Shown piece after piece: positions 1 to 8,212 of a stretch of 64,000 nucleotides of DNA. The notes under the pieces are model-generated. The model saw only the letters and a program-made list of their open reading frames with translations, did not search any database and was not told the DNA's origin. This stretch comes from Bacteroidota bacterium (GTDB lineage: Bacteria; Bacteroidota; Bacteroidia; Bacteroidales; JAGNHN01). Numbering within the stretch: position 1 is the stretch's first letter; the number at the start of each line of letters is the position of its first letter. The stretch lies in contig JAKLHK010000008.1 of the NCBI GenBank assembly GCA_022710185.1, forward strand, positions 1 to 64,000. The letters are read 5' to 3'. The position numbers and the translations under genes were made by a program.

Positions 1-983
1 CAAGCTGGCGCGCGTCTGCGACGCGTGCCCGGGAGCATCGCGTTTGTAACGCGATGATGTAGGCTGAATGGCTGAAAATTGATAGTTACGTGCAGCACAA
101 GCTGGCGCGCGTCTGCGATGCGTGCCCGGGAGCATCGCGTTTGCAACGCGATGATGTAGGCTGAATGGCTGAAAATTGATAGTTACGTGCAGAACAAGCT
201 GGCGCGCGTCTGCGACGCGTGCCCAGGAGCATCGCGTTTGTAACGCGATGATGTAGGCTGAATGGCTGAAAATTGATAGTTACGTGCAGAACAAGCTGGC
301 GCGCGTCTGCGACGCGTGCCCGGGAGCATCGCGTTTGTAACGCGATGATGTAGGCTGAATGGCTGAAAATTGATAGTTACGTGCAGAACAAGCTGGCGCG
401 CGTCTGCGACGCGTGCCCAGGAGCATCGCGTTTGTAACGCGATGATGTAGGCTGAATGGCTGAAAATTGATAGTTACGTGCAGAATAATTTTCAGCTCGT
501 CAGAGACGAGCAGCCCGTAAGCACGCGTCACAGACGCGCGCTAACTGAGAGCATCGCGTTTGCAACGCGATGATGTAGGCTGAATGGCTGAAAATTGATA
601 GTTACGTGCAGCACAAGCTGGCGCGCGTCTGCGACGCGTGCCCGGGAGCATCGCGTTTGTAACGCGATGATGTAGGCTGAATGGCTGAAAATTGATACTT
701 ACGTGCAGAACAAGCTGGCGCGCGTCTGCGACGCGTGCCCGGGAGCATCGCGTTTGTAACGCGATGATGTAGGCTGAATGGCTGAAAATTGATAGTTACG
801 TGCAGAATAATTTTCAGCTCGTCAGAGACGAGCAGCCCGTAAGCACGCGTCACAGACGCGCGCTAACTGAATCGCTGCAAAATGATGGATACGTGCAGGA
901 TAATTTTAGCTCGTCAGAGACGAGCATCTCATACGCACGCGTCACAGACGCGCGCTAGCTGAGAGCATCGCGTTTGTAACGCG
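1..983. repeat. REP-like hairpin repeat array, left block
   Basis: Tandem 97-bp units begin at 1, 98, 195, 292, 389, 614 and 711. Each holds a GC-rich hairpin (stem CGCGTC/GACGCG, loop TGC) followed by GGGAG and a second hairpin with stem CATCGCG/CGCGATG and loop TTTGTAA. At about 486, 808 and 893 a second module is inserted: a hairpin CTCGTC/GACGAG (loop AGA), then the reverse complement of the first GC hairpin. Units differ by single bases. The GGAG tetranucleotide just before a palindrome recalls REP elements mobilised by REP-associated tyrosine transposases (RAYT). No transposase gene lies in this window. The array runs off the left edge, so its full length is unknown. Confidence 0.9.
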
Positions 984-1004
984 ATGAATAATGCTATACC
1001 TTTG
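974..1004 (+). promoter_or_regulatory. Bacteroidota promoter partly built from a REP hairpin
   Basis: A perfect -7 box TAccTTTG lies at 997-1004. A TTTG that could serve as the -33 box lies at 973-976, inside the loop of the last repeat hairpin, with a 20-bp spacer. The ATG at 1026 is 21 bp after the -7 box. The match to the TTTG/TAnnTTTG pattern is seen directly; use as a promoter is inferred. Confidence 0.6.
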
Positions 1005-1025
1005 CTATACCCCAATCATCAGCAA

Positions 1026-1883
1026 ATGAACAATTTCCTTACCCTGGCGCTATGGCTCGGATCAAGCCTGGCGCTGTTTTCCCAGCCCTGTGCCGACCCG
1101 GCCAATATAGTGAGTTTCACGTATAGCGGGAAGACGTATGAGATCGTCAAGCAGAACAAGAACTGGGTGAGTGCGGCGGCCTGCGCCGTGGAGCGCGGGG
1201 GCTACCTGGCGGAGATCGGCAGCGCCCAGGAGCAGGATTCGCTCAATTATTTCCTCACACAGTCCGGTATCACCAACTCCCTTACCGTGGCCCCCGACGG
1301 AGGGGGTGCCTCCTATGTTTGGATCGGCGGCAACGACCTGGGCCAGGAAGGAAAATGGATGTGGGATGGGAACAATGACAGCAACGGAACGCAGTTCTGG
1401 CAGGGCAACTACACCGGCAGCGCGGTGGGGGGGAGTTACACCCATTGGGGAAGCAGCGGGTTTGGCAGCGAGCCCGACAACTACGGCAGCGGGCAGGATG
1501 GGTTGGGCCTGGCACTAACTAACTGGCCCCTTGGAAGCGCGGGGTACTGGAACGATATTTCAGAGAATAACTCCCTCTATTTTGTCATCGAGATCGAAAA
1601 CTCCACAGGAGCGACGAACCGAGGGTTTCCGGAAACAGACCTGCAGCTTTTCCCGAATCCTGCCGGTGATATCCTCTATTTCAGTCTGCCAACTGAAGAC
1701 GCAACAATGGAAAAGGTATGGATCCGCGACCTGGGTGGCAGGACGGTGTATGAAACCCTCCTATCTGGTGCCGCCTCAACCTCAATTGATGTCCATTCTA
1801 TGCCGGCAGGCATCTATCTTCTCGGTACTATGCTATCTAACGGGGACATTCTGCACCGGACCTTCGAGATCGCCCGCAAATGA
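1026..1883 (+). CDS. Secreted C-type lectin-fold protein with T9SS type A sorting domain
   Basis: 285 residues. Residues 1-19 form a signal peptide. Residues 30-190 look like a C-type lectin domain: the N-terminal Y-L-A-E-I strand, a WIGGND core near 99-104, an EPDN sequence at 149-152 where sugar-binding lectins carry EPN, and WND at 175-177 before the last strand. Residues 205-285 are a typical T9SS type A domain (LFPNPAGD, then a GIYLL segment). The protein is probably exported and anchored or released at the cell surface, binding a glycan or protein ligand. An upstream in-frame ATG at 984 lies in the repeat hairpin and would precede the promoter, so 1026 is preferred. The gene sits alone inside the repeat array. 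The ligand cannot be told. Confidence 0.85.
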   Translation: MNNFLTLALWLGSSLALFSQPCADPANIVSFTYSGKTYEIVKQNKNWVSAAACAVERGGYLAEIGSAQEQDSLNYFLTQSGITNSLTVAPDGGGASYVWIGGNDLGQEGKWMWDGNNDSNGTQFWQGNYTGSAVGGSYTHWGSSGFGSEPDNYGSGQDGLGLALTNWPLGSAGYWNDISENNSLYFVIEIENSTGATNRGFPETDLQLFPNPAGDILYFSLPTEDATMEKVWIRDLGGRTVYETLLSGAASTSIDVHSMPAGIYLLGTMLSNGDILHRTFEIARK

Positions 1884-1889
1884 CAGGGC

Positions 1890-1902
1890 GCCCCTTCGGG
1901 GC
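1890..1902 (+). terminator. Short GC hairpin after the lectin-like gene
   Basis: GCCCC/GGGGC stem with a TTC loop, 7 bases after the stop codon. No T-run follows, so it may be only a weak terminator or an mRNA 3'-end stabiliser. Confidence 0.35.
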
Positions 1903-1913
1903 TTATGATGTTC

Positions 1914-2623
1914 CAAGCTGGCGCGCGTCTGCGACGCGTGCCCGGGAGCATCGCGTTTGCAACGCGATGATGTAGGCTGAATGGCTGAAAACAAGCTGGC
2001 GCGCGTCTGCGACGCGTGCCCGGGAGCATCGCGTTTGTAACGCGATGATGTAGGCTGAATGGCTGAAAATTGATACTTACGTGCAGAATAGTTTTCAGCT
2101 CGTCAGAGACGAGCAGCCCGTAAGCACGCGTCACAGACGCGCGCTAACTGGGAGCATCGCGTTTGCAACGCGACGAAATTTGCTGAATCGCTGGAAAATG
2201 ATGGATACGTGCAGGATAATTTTAGCTCGTCAGAGACGAGCAGCCCGTAAGCACGCGTCACAGACGCGCGCTAACTGAAAATTGATGGTTACGTGCAGGA
2301 TAATTTTAGCTCGTCAGAGACGAGCAGCCCGTAAGCACGCGTCACAGACGCGCGCTAACTGAAAATTGATAGTTACGTGCAGAATAATTTTCAGCTCGTC
2401 AGAGACGAGCAGCCCGTAAGCACGCGTCACAGACGCGCGCTAACTGAATGGCTGAAAATTGATAGTTACGTGCAGAATAATTTTCAGCTCGTCAGAGACG
2501 AGCAGCCCGTAAGCACGCGTCACAGACGCGCGCTAACTGAAAATTGATGGTTACGTGCAGGATCATTTTAGCTCGTCAGAGACGAGCAGCCCGTAAGCAC
2601 GCGTCACAGACGCGCGCTAGCTG
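1914..2623. repeat. REP-like hairpin repeat array, right block
   Basis: Continues the family seen at 1-983. Two units of the 97-bp type start at 1914 and 1992, the first shortened to 78 bp. Then come six copies of the second module, with CTCGTC/GACGAG hairpins near 2099, 2226, 2310, 2395, 2488 and 2572, spaced mostly 84-93 bp. The orientation bias is opposite to the left block: here the reverse-complement form of the GC hairpin dominates. No convincing gene lies within. Confidence 0.88.
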
Positions 2624-2630
2624 ACTTCCG

Positions 2631-2663
2631 AAATCGACATTCGTTAATCGATATTCGATATTC
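2631..2663. repeat. Inverted repeat, left copy, flanking the TrmH-family gene
   Basis: The 19 bases at 2645-2663 are the exact reverse complement of 3500-3518. The similarity continues imperfectly over the outer 14 bases, giving about 33-bp arms on either side of the methyltransferase gene. The sequence is built of ATCGAT/ATTCGA words, so the match could partly reflect low complexity. Confidence 0.7.
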
Positions 2664-2678
2664 TTTGCCTCCCTCCTC

Positions 2679-3476
2679 TCACACTCCTTCCCGCTGCCGC
2701 AGCGCCTCAAACACCACAATGGCTGCACTGACCGAGACGTTGAGCGAATCAGCGGTGCCGCGCATCGGAATGAGAATGTTCTCATCCGCTGCCCGGATCC
2801 AGGTTTCGGAAAGCCCCTCCGCTTCGGCACCCATCACGATGGCCAAAGGACCTTTCATATCTGCCTCGTGGTATGGCACAGAAGCCGCGAGTGAGGTGCA
2901 GTAATTCTTCACTCCCCGCTGATCGAGCCAGGCAATGACTTCGCCGGTGGTGGCGATGGCGAGCGGAACGGAGAACAAGGCGCCGGTGCTGGAGCGTACC
3001 ACATTGGGATTATATATATCGGTGCGGGGATCGCAAACGATGATGCCGTCGAGACCGGCTGCATCGGCGGTGCGCAGCAGAGCCCCAAGGTTGCCGGGCT
3101 TTTCAACGGATTCAAGCACCAGCAACAGTGGATTGCCGGAGAGCTTCAAGGTATCCAGGCTATGGCCCTTCTGTCTCATCACGGCCACCACCCCTCCCGT
3201 GCCGTCGCGATAGGCGATGCGGGAGAATACATGGCGGTTCACCCGGTAATACAAGGCCCCGCTGATCGCGGAAAAACCCCTGGCTTCCCATTCCTGCAAG
3301 GGAAAGATATCTTCACAGTGGAAAAGCTGGTCGGCAACGAAGCCATGCTTCAAGGCTCTCTCCAGCTCCCGGGGCCCTTCTACAACAAATAATCCGCTAA
3401 GCTGCCGTTCTGCAGCCTTTTCGGTGAGCAGGAGCAATGACTTGATGCGGGGATTCTGGGTAGAGGTGAGTTCCAT
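2679..3476 (-). CDS. TrmH/SpoU family RNA 2'-O-methyltransferase
   Basis: 265 residues, normal length for a SPOUT-class RNA methyltransferase acting on rRNA or tRNA ribose with S-adenosylmethionine. The N-terminal part (6-95) matches the SpoU substrate-binding domain. The knotted catalytic domain shows the three family motifs: KPGNLGALLRTADA at 126-139 (motif 1, Asn129 and Arg135), IVMGAEAEGLS at 213-223 (motif 2) and IPMRGTADSLNVSVSAA at 236-252 (motif 3, forming the knot). The target nucleotide cannot be assigned. The gene stands alone, between a repeat array and the cold-shock gene, and is bracketed by inverted repeats. A TATCTTTG box sits only 5 bp before the ATG, implying a very short or absent 5' leader. 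Confidence 0.9.
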   Translation of the reverse strand: MELTSTQNPRIKSLLLLTEKAAERQLSGLFVVEGPRELERALKHGFVADQLFHCEDIFPLQEWEARGFSAISGALYYRVNRHVFSRIAYRDGTGGVVAVMRQKGHSLDTLKLSGNPLLLVLESVEKPGNLGALLRTADAAGLDGIIVCDPRTDIYNPNVVRSSTGALFSVPLAIATTGEVIAWLDQRGVKNYCTSLAASVPYHEADMKGPLAIVMGAEAEGLSETWIRAADENILIPMRGTADSLNVSVSAAIVVFEALRQREGV

Positions 3477-3481
3477 TGGAG

Positions 3482-3489
3482 CAAAGATA
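3482..3489 (-). promoter_or_regulatory. -7 promoter box for the TrmH-family gene
   Basis: TATCTTTG on the minus strand ends 5 bp upstream of the ATG at 3476. If used, the transcript would start at or within a few bases of the start codon (leaderless or nearly so). No clear -33 box was seen. Confidence 0.5.
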
Positions 3490-3499
3490 AGGGAGAGGG

Positions 3500-3532
3500 G
3501 AATATCGAATATCGATTACGGAATTACGATTT
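3500..3532. repeat. Inverted repeat, right copy, flanking the TrmH-family gene
   Basis: Partner of 2631-2663. The inner 19 bases are perfect and the outer 14 match at about nine to ten positions. It lies just upstream of the methyltransferase promoter. Confidence 0.7.
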
Positions 3533-3616
3533 AAGAAGGAAAGTTAAGAATGGGCAGGGGACAAGAGGTAAGCGAAAAAATAAATTACTGAATATCTGAA
3601 AGATACATATTATGCT

Positions 3617-3624
3617 TATCTTTG
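3617..3624 (+). promoter_or_regulatory. -7 promoter box for the cold-shock gene
   Basis: TATCTTTG followed by C, 31 bp before the ATG at 3656, in an AT-rich stretch. A convincing -33 box is not visible. The implied 5' leader is short (about 25-30 nt), unlike the long structured leaders of enterobacterial cspA. Confidence 0.55.
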
Positions 3625-3655
3625 CTCCATTATTCAATTACCTAATTACAGTACA

Positions 3656-3847
3656 ATGCTTACAGGAAAAGTAAAATTCTTCAATGATGCCAAAGGATTT
3701 GGATTCATCAGCGAAGACGGCACGAGCAAGGAACACTTCGTTCACGTGTCAGGATTGATCGACGAAATTCGCGAAGGCGATGCCGTTGAGTTCGAGCTCA
3801 AGGAAGGAAAAAAGGGACTGAATGCCGTAAATGTTAAAGTCATTTAA
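3656..3847 (+). CDS. Cold-shock domain protein (CspA family)
   Basis: 63 residues forming a single cold-shock (OB-fold) domain, the usual length for Bacteroidota Csp proteins. The RNA-binding motifs are RNP1 KGFGFI at residues 13-18 and RNP2 HFVHVS at 27-32. These proteins bind single-stranded RNA or DNA and act as RNA chaperones during cold shock or growth transitions. Several aromatic residues expected on the binding face are present (Phe9, Phe15, Phe17, Phe28). The gene is monocistronic: it has its own -7 box upstream and a terminator hairpin 30 bp downstream. Confidence 0.93.
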   Translation: MLTGKVKFFNDAKGFGFISEDGTSKEHFVHVSGLIDEIREGDAVEFELKEGKKGLNAVNVKVI

Positions 3848-4305
3848 TATTTGCGCATCAACCTCTTTTTAATGAGAAAGAGCCTGTCAGATCCTGATGG
3901 GCTCTTTTTTTATCCGGGAAATCCGGGATATCCTGAATGCCAACAGCTGCACCATGGCCGATACGAAGGAAGGGTGAGCGGGTACTCCCAACTTTAGGCA
4001 CTTCAGGCACTTTCTCTCTGTGAAAATCTGTGTAATCTGTGGTGAAGTATTGAACATCGAACACAGAACACAGAACATAGAACATACACCCTCTCCGCGC
4101 CTATGCGCACATCCCTGAATACGTTCAGCATTACGTATGCTGTAATTTAGATTGTTTCTTATTTCGTCGTGAAGCGGGCTTGCGGCAAAGGAGAGAAAAC
4201 GCGGACAGGGCTACGGGGGCCTTGATATGGGTCAAGGGGGTGGGGCAGGGGAAAGGATATTTCCTACCTTGCCGCGATTCTTGAAGAACCGAAGACGGAA
4301 ACGCT
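3848..4305. other. Non-coding spacer between csp and the nuo operon
   Basis: Holds the csp terminator (3879-3911), then low-complexity text near 4050-4085 made of repeated ACAGAACA/ATAGAACA words. A weak -7-like box TACCTTGC at 4265-4272 lies 34 bp before the gene at 4306. Possible reading frames on the minus strand (3858-4085) have no recognisable protein features. Confidence 0.6.
3879..3911 (+). terminator. Rho-independent terminator of the cold-shock gene
   Basis: Stem AGAGCC (3879-3884) pairs with GGCTCT (3900-3905) and is followed by a T-run of seven. It lies 32 bp after the csp stop codon. Confidence 0.8.
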
Positions 4306-4575
4306 ATGGGACACCACCCTACCGACGAGAGCAACCTCACCCCGGCTGAAAGGCACTACGCCGACTTCATGCGGCGGGGGGATGACTTCTATGCCATCGA
4401 CCTGTTCGTGAGGGCCAGGGAAATGTATGAGAAGGCCCTGGAGCACTTGCCCGGCGACGAGAACGCCCTGCGAAAGATCGCACAGTGCCGTGACAATGTA
4501 AGCCACGATACCCGCAAGGTGCTGATCATCCTCGGGGTGGCCGCCCTGGTGGTGCTCGCGTTCCTTATCCTATGA
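4306..4575 (+). CDS. Small tail-anchored TPR-like protein at the head of the nuo operon
   Basis: 89 residues. Residues 13-60 form one tetratricopeptide-like helical hairpin (E-R-H-Y-A-D-F through A-L-R-K-I-A), with the A/Y/A/L spacing of a TPR including Y41-E-K-A-L. Residues 70-88 are a single hydrophobic membrane helix at the extreme C terminus, so the protein is predicted to be tail-anchored with its TPR in the cytoplasm. It lies 31 bp upstream of nuoA on the same strand and is probably co-transcribed. An assembly or partner-binding role for complex I is possible but only inferred from position. No named family is recognised. Confidence 0.7.
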   Translation: MGHHPTDESNLTPAERHYADFMRRGDDFYAIDLFVRAREMYEKALEHLPGDENALRKIAQCRDNVSHDTRKVLIILGVAALVVLAFLIL

Positions 4576-4606
4576 AACCCCAACATTGAGTAAACAACCT
4601 TAAGCT

Positions 4607-4957
4607 ATGAGTTCCGAGGCATTGGTACTATTCTTCATCGTGGGGACCGTACTGGTCGGAGGCGCCATCCTGTTCTCCTGGTATGCCGCCCCCCGATCCT
4701 ACAACCCGGTGAAGTTCGAGCCCTATGAATGCGGCATCGAGGTAAACTCCTCCGCGTGGATACAGTTCAACGTGGGTTATTACCTCTTCGCCATCATCTA
4801 CCTGATCTTCGACGTGGAGACGGTATTCATCTTCCCCTGGGCCGTGGTAATGAAGGAGATAGGCATGAGGGCCTTCATAGAGATCCTCATCTTCTTCTTC
4901 GTGCTGGTCCTGGGTCTTATTTACGCCTGGAAGAAAGGAGCCTTGAAATGGGTATAA
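4607..4957 (+). CDS. nuoA: NADH-quinone oxidoreductase subunit A
   Basis: 116 residues with three transmembrane helices (about 5-25, 58-80 and 86-107). This is the small membrane subunit that, with NuoH, J and K, shapes the quinone-site end of the complex I membrane arm. The family signature [14 protein letters not shown] lies in the first loop, and the E/D-rich Y-L-I-F-D-V-E-T segment precedes helix 2. First structural gene of the operon; its 3' end overlaps nuoB by 10 bp. Confidence 0.96.
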   Translation: MSSEALVLFFIVGTVLVGGAILFSWYAAPRSYNPVKFEPYECGIEVNSSAWIQFNVGYYLFAIIYLIFDVETVFIFPWAVVMKEIGMRAFIEILIFFFVLVLGLIYAWKKGALKWV

Positions 4958-5508
4958 AGATAAAATCGATGAAGCATGAGGATTTCAAAGACAATGAAAC
5001 CCTCGAAATGCTGCAGAAAAGCGGCAGCAATGTGCTGTTGACTACGCTGGACAGCCTCATCAACTGGGGGCGCTCCAACTCGGTATGGCCCCTCACTTTC
5101 GCTACCAGCTGCTGCGGCATCGAAATGATGGCCACCGGGGCCTCGCGCCACGACTTCGCCCGCTTCGGGATAGAGGTATATCGCGCCACCCCGCGCCAGG
5201 CCGACGTGATCGTGGTGGCCGGCACCATAGTGCACAAGATGGCCCCCGTGCTCAAACGCCTCTACGATGAAATGGCCGACCCCAAATACGTGATCGCCAT
5301 GGGCGCCTGCGCCGTTTCGGGCGGGCCCTTCTTCTACAACACCTATTCGGTGGTGAGGGGCGTGGACCATGTGATCCCGGTGGACGTATATGTGCCGGGC
5401 TGCCCTCCCCGTCCGGAAGCCCTGCTGTATGGCGTGATGCAGTTACAGCGCAAGATCAAGGGAGAATCCATCAGTGACCTCAGGGACCCCGCCAAGGGAT
5501 TTATCTAA
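4948..5508 (+). CDS. nuoB: NADH-quinone oxidoreductase subunit B
   Basis: 186 residues. NuoB carries cluster N2, the last iron-sulfur cluster before quinone. The four ligand cysteines are visible: the tandem Cys55-Cys56 (SCCGIEM), Cys121 (GACAVSGG) and Cys152 (VPGCPPRPE). The start at 4948 is chosen because an AGGAG sits 7 bp upstream and the gene then overlaps the end of nuoA. The reading frame is open further upstream to 4729, but that part is out-of-frame nuoA sequence. A second ATG at 4969 is possible. Spacing to nuoC is 5 bp. Confidence 0.96.
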   Translation: MGIKIKSMKHEDFKDNETLEMLQKSGSNVLLTTLDSLINWGRSNSVWPLTFATSCCGIEMMATGASRHDFARFGIEVYRATPRQADVIVVAGTIVHKMAPVLKRLYDEMADPKYVIAMGACAVSGGPFFYNTYSVVRGVDHVIPVDVYVPGCPPRPEALLYGVMQLQRKIKGESISDLRDPAKGFI

Positions 5509-5513
5509 GAATT

Positions 5514-5972
5514 ATGGAAAGAGAACAACTCAAGGAAGCGATCGCCCGCCTCGCCCCGGGGCTGGAATTTCCGGAGAACGCCCAGTTGACGGAGGTCCTC
5601 GCCCCAACGGCCGGGTTCAGGGACCTCTGCAAGGCCCTGCGTTCAGATGCCGCGCTGCAGTTCGACTACCTCATCAGCATGACTGCCGTGGACTATCCTG
5701 ACCATATCGTCCTGGTCTACCACCTGCATTCCTCTGCCCTGGGGCATACCCTGGTGCTGAAGCAGAAGTTGACGGACCGTGAAAAGGCCGAAGCCGACAC
5801 CGTATCCGACCTCTGGCTTACGGCCGAGTACCAGGAGCGTGAAGTGTTCGACCTGTTCGGGGTACACTTCAACGGACACCAGGATATGCGGCGCATCTTC
5901 CTGGAAGATCACTGGGTAGGTCATCCCCTGCGCAAGGACTACGTGGACGAGATCAACATCATAGAGCGTTAA
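5514..5972 (+). CDS. nuoC: NADH-quinone oxidoreductase subunit C
   Basis: 152 residues, a stand-alone 30-kDa-type subunit of the peripheral arm. The signature R-E-V-F-D-L-F-G-V-H-F near residues 109-119 and the following GHPLRKDY at about 135-142 identify the family. It packs against NuoD and helps hold the quinone module together. It is not fused to nuoD, unlike the NuoCD fusion of Escherichia coli and many Bacteroides. Three bases separate it from nuoD. Confidence 0.95.
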   Translation: MEREQLKEAIARLAPGLEFPENAQLTEVLAPTAGFRDLCKALRSDAALQFDYLISMTAVDYPDHIVLVYHLHSSALGHTLVLKQKLTDREKAEADTVSDLWLTAEYQEREVFDLFGVHFNGHQDMRRIFLEDHWVGHPLRKDYVDEINIIER

Positions 5973-5975
5973 GGT

Positions 5976-7106
5976 ATGTCGACAGAAACCAGCACCCTCA
6001 ACCTCTTCATCGGCGAGAACGATGAGTACATTATAAATATGGGGCCCCAGCACCCGTCGACGCACGGGGTGCTCCGGCTAGAGCTGGCCCTGAAAGGCGA
6101 ACTGGTGGAGCGGGTGGTCCCCCATGTGGGCTATATCCACCGGGGTATCGAAAAGATGAGCGAGAAGCTCCCCTACCCCCAGATTATCCACCTCACCGAC
6201 CGGATGGACTACCTCTCGGCACTGATGAACAACGAGGCCGTATGCCTCGCCGCCGAAAGCGCCTTGCAGGTAGAAGTCCCCGAGCGCGTGAAATATGTGC
6301 GCACCATACTGGCTGAGCTGCAGCGCCTGGCCTCCCACCAGCTGTGGTGGTGCGCCTTCGGCATGGACCTGGGAGCGCTCACCACCTTCTTCTATGGCCT
6401 CCGCGATCGTGAGAAAATTCTCGACATCTTCGAGGAGTCCTTCGGATCCCGGCTGCTGCACAGCTATTATCTGCCCGGAGGCTTGATGCACGACATCCAT
6501 CCCAATTTCCAGAAGCGGGTGAAGGAGTTCCTGAAGTACTTCCGCAAGAAGCTCCCGGAATACGACCAGCTGCTTACCGGCAACGTGATCTTCCAGAACC
6601 GGGTGAAGGGCATCGGCCTGCTTTCGAAGGAAGACGCCATTTCCTATGGGGTCACCGGTCCTTCGGGCCGCGGCTCCGGCTTCGCCTGCGATGTGCGCAA
6701 GCACCAGCCTTACAGTGCTTACGATAAGGTGGAATTCACCGAGTGCCTGCATACCGATGGCGACACCTGGGCCCGCTACAAGGTGAGGGTTCAGGAGATG
6801 TGGGAGTCCATGCACATCATCGAGCAGCTCATCGACAATATTCCCGAAGGGGACTATACCGCCAAGATGAAGGCCATCATCAAGCTGCCCGCCGGGGAGT
6901 ATTTCCAACGGGTGGAGACCGCCCGCGGCGAGCTGGCGGTGTACATCGTGAGCGATGGCAACAAGACGCCCTACCGCATCCACTTCCGTACGCCCAACTT
7001 CTCCAATATGTTCGTGATGAGCAAGATCGGGGTGGGCTGCAAGATCGCCGACCTGGTGGCCCTGGGCGGTTCCCTCGACTTAGTTATTCCTGACATAGAC
7101 CGATAA
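5976..7106 (+). CDS. nuoD: NADH-quinone oxidoreductase subunit D
   Basis: 376 residues, homologous to [NiFe]-hydrogenase large subunits but without the metal-binding cysteines. It forms most of the quinone-reducing pocket with NuoB. Landmarks are NMGPQHPSTHGVLR near residues 21-34, with the His pair lining the quinone site, HVGYIHRGIEK near 50-60, and the C-terminal IVSDG followed by DLVIPDIDR. The very next gene, 6 bp downstream, is nuoH; nuoE, nuoF and nuoG, which often lie at this point in 14-gene operons, are absent. Confidence 0.96.
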   Translation: MSTETSTLNLFIGENDEYIINMGPQHPSTHGVLRLELALKGELVERVVPHVGYIHRGIEKMSEKLPYPQIIHLTDRMDYLSALMNNEAVCLAAESALQVEVPERVKYVRTILAELQRLASHQLWWCAFGMDLGALTTFFYGLRDREKILDIFEESFGSRLLHSYYLPGGLMHDIHPNFQKRVKEFLKYFRKKLPEYDQLLTGNVIFQNRVKGIGLLSKEDAISYGVTGPSGRGSGFACDVRKHQPYSAYDKVEFTECLHTDGDTWARYKVRVQEMWESMHIIEQLIDNIPEGDYTAKMKAIIKLPAGEYFQRVETARGELAVYIVSDGNKTPYRIHFRTPNFSNMFVMSKIGVGCKIADLVALGGSLDLVIPDIDR

Positions 7107-7112
7107 TACGCC

Positions 7113-8201
7113 ATGAGGTTCGATATCTACGATTTCACTTCATTCACCCAGGACATCGACCGGCTGCTTCAGGAGAACCTGACGCCGTTCTGGGCCACCG
7201 TGGCCGAGCTGACCATCGTGGGGGTAGTGATCCTGGCCTTCTACGCCCTGGTGGGGCTGTTCCTGGTGTATGCCGAACGCAAGGTCTGCGCCTTCATGCA
7301 GAACCGTCTCGGGCCCAACCGCGTAGGGCCATTCGGCATCTTCCAGACCATCGCCGACCTGATCAAGCTGCTGATGAAGGAGCTGATCCCCATCAAGCAT
7401 GCCGACAAGATCCTGTTCAACCTGGCGCCTTTCATTGTAATCATCGCCTCGTTCATGGCCATTGCCGCCATTCCCTTTGCCAGGGGGCTGCACGCCATCG
7501 ACCTGAACATCGGGGTGTTCTATGTGTTCGCCGTGTCGTCCATGGGGGTCATCGGCATCCTGCTGGCCGGCTGGTCGAGCAATAACAAGTACTCCCTCAT
7601 TGGCGCCATGCGTAGCGGGGCCATGGTGGTGAGCTACGAGCTGAGCGTGGGGCTGTCGCTGCTGTCCATCGTCATCTTTGCCGGAACCATGCAGCTTTCG
7701 GGCATAGTGGAGAGCCAGGCCGACGGATGGTGGATCTTCAAAGGCCATATCCCTGCCTTCATCGCCTTCCTGCTCTTCATCACCGCCTCCACCGCCGAGA
7801 CCAACCGTGGCCCCTTCGACCTGGCCGAGGCCGAGTCGGAGCTCACCGCCGGATTCCATACCGAGTATTCGGGCATACGCTTCGCCTTCTTCTTCCTGGC
7901 CGAATACATGAACATGTTCATCGTGGCCTCCATTGCCGTCACCATTTTCCTGGGCGGATGGATGCCCCTGCAGTTCGGCGGACTGGAGGGTTTCAATACC
8001 GTGATGGCCTACATCCCGCCCCTGGTGTGGTTCTTCCTGAAGGTGGCCTTCGTCATCTATCTAATGATGTGGTTCAAGTGGACCTTCCCCCGCCTGAGGA
8101 TCGACCAGATCCTGACCCTGGAATGGAAGTACCTGCTGCCGCTGAGCCTGATCAATACCGTGCTGATCGCATTGGTCGTCCTCCTGGGATGGCATTTCTA
8201 A
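7113..8201 (+). CDS. nuoH: NADH-quinone oxidoreductase subunit H
   Basis: 362 residues with about eight to nine transmembrane helices. NuoH joins the membrane arm to the peripheral arm and forms the entry tunnel for quinone. Recognisable are the [19 protein letters not shown] loop (family ER(K/R)..A..Q.R.GPN.VG), the acidic loop [17 protein letters not shown], and the [15 protein letters not shown] segment, all conserved in complex I and related hydrogenases. It follows nuoD directly. Confidence 0.96.
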   Translation: MRFDIYDFTSFTQDIDRLLQENLTPFWATVAELTIVGVVILAFYALVGLFLVYAERKVCAFMQNRLGPNRVGPFGIFQTIADLIKLLMKELIPIKHADKILFNLAPFIVIIASFMAIAAIPFARGLHAIDLNIGVFYVFAVSSMGVIGILLAGWSSNNKYSLIGAMRSGAMVVSYELSVGLSLLSIVIFAGTMQLSGIVESQADGWWIFKGHIPAFIAFLLFITASTAETNRGPFDLAEAESELTAGFHTEYSGIRFAFFFLAEYMNMFIVASIAVTIFLGGWMPLQFGGLEGFNTVMAYIPPLVWFFLKVAFVIYLMMWFKWTFPRLRIDQILTLEWKYLLPLSLINTVLIALVVLLGWHF

Positions 8202-8212
8202 GATCCTGAGCC

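Noticed and set aside
280-2134. Several 80-106-residue reading frames in the repeat array
   Set aside because: They translate the repeat units themselves and carry no protein features; they differ only as the repeats differ.
1-2623. Possible CRISPR array
   Set aside because: Units are nearly identical throughout with no unique spacers, each holds several hairpins, and no cas gene is nearby; a REP-type repeat fits better.
3858-4085. Overlapping short minus-strand reading frames downstream of csp
   Set aside because: They cover the terminator and low-complexity text, with no domain or export signal.
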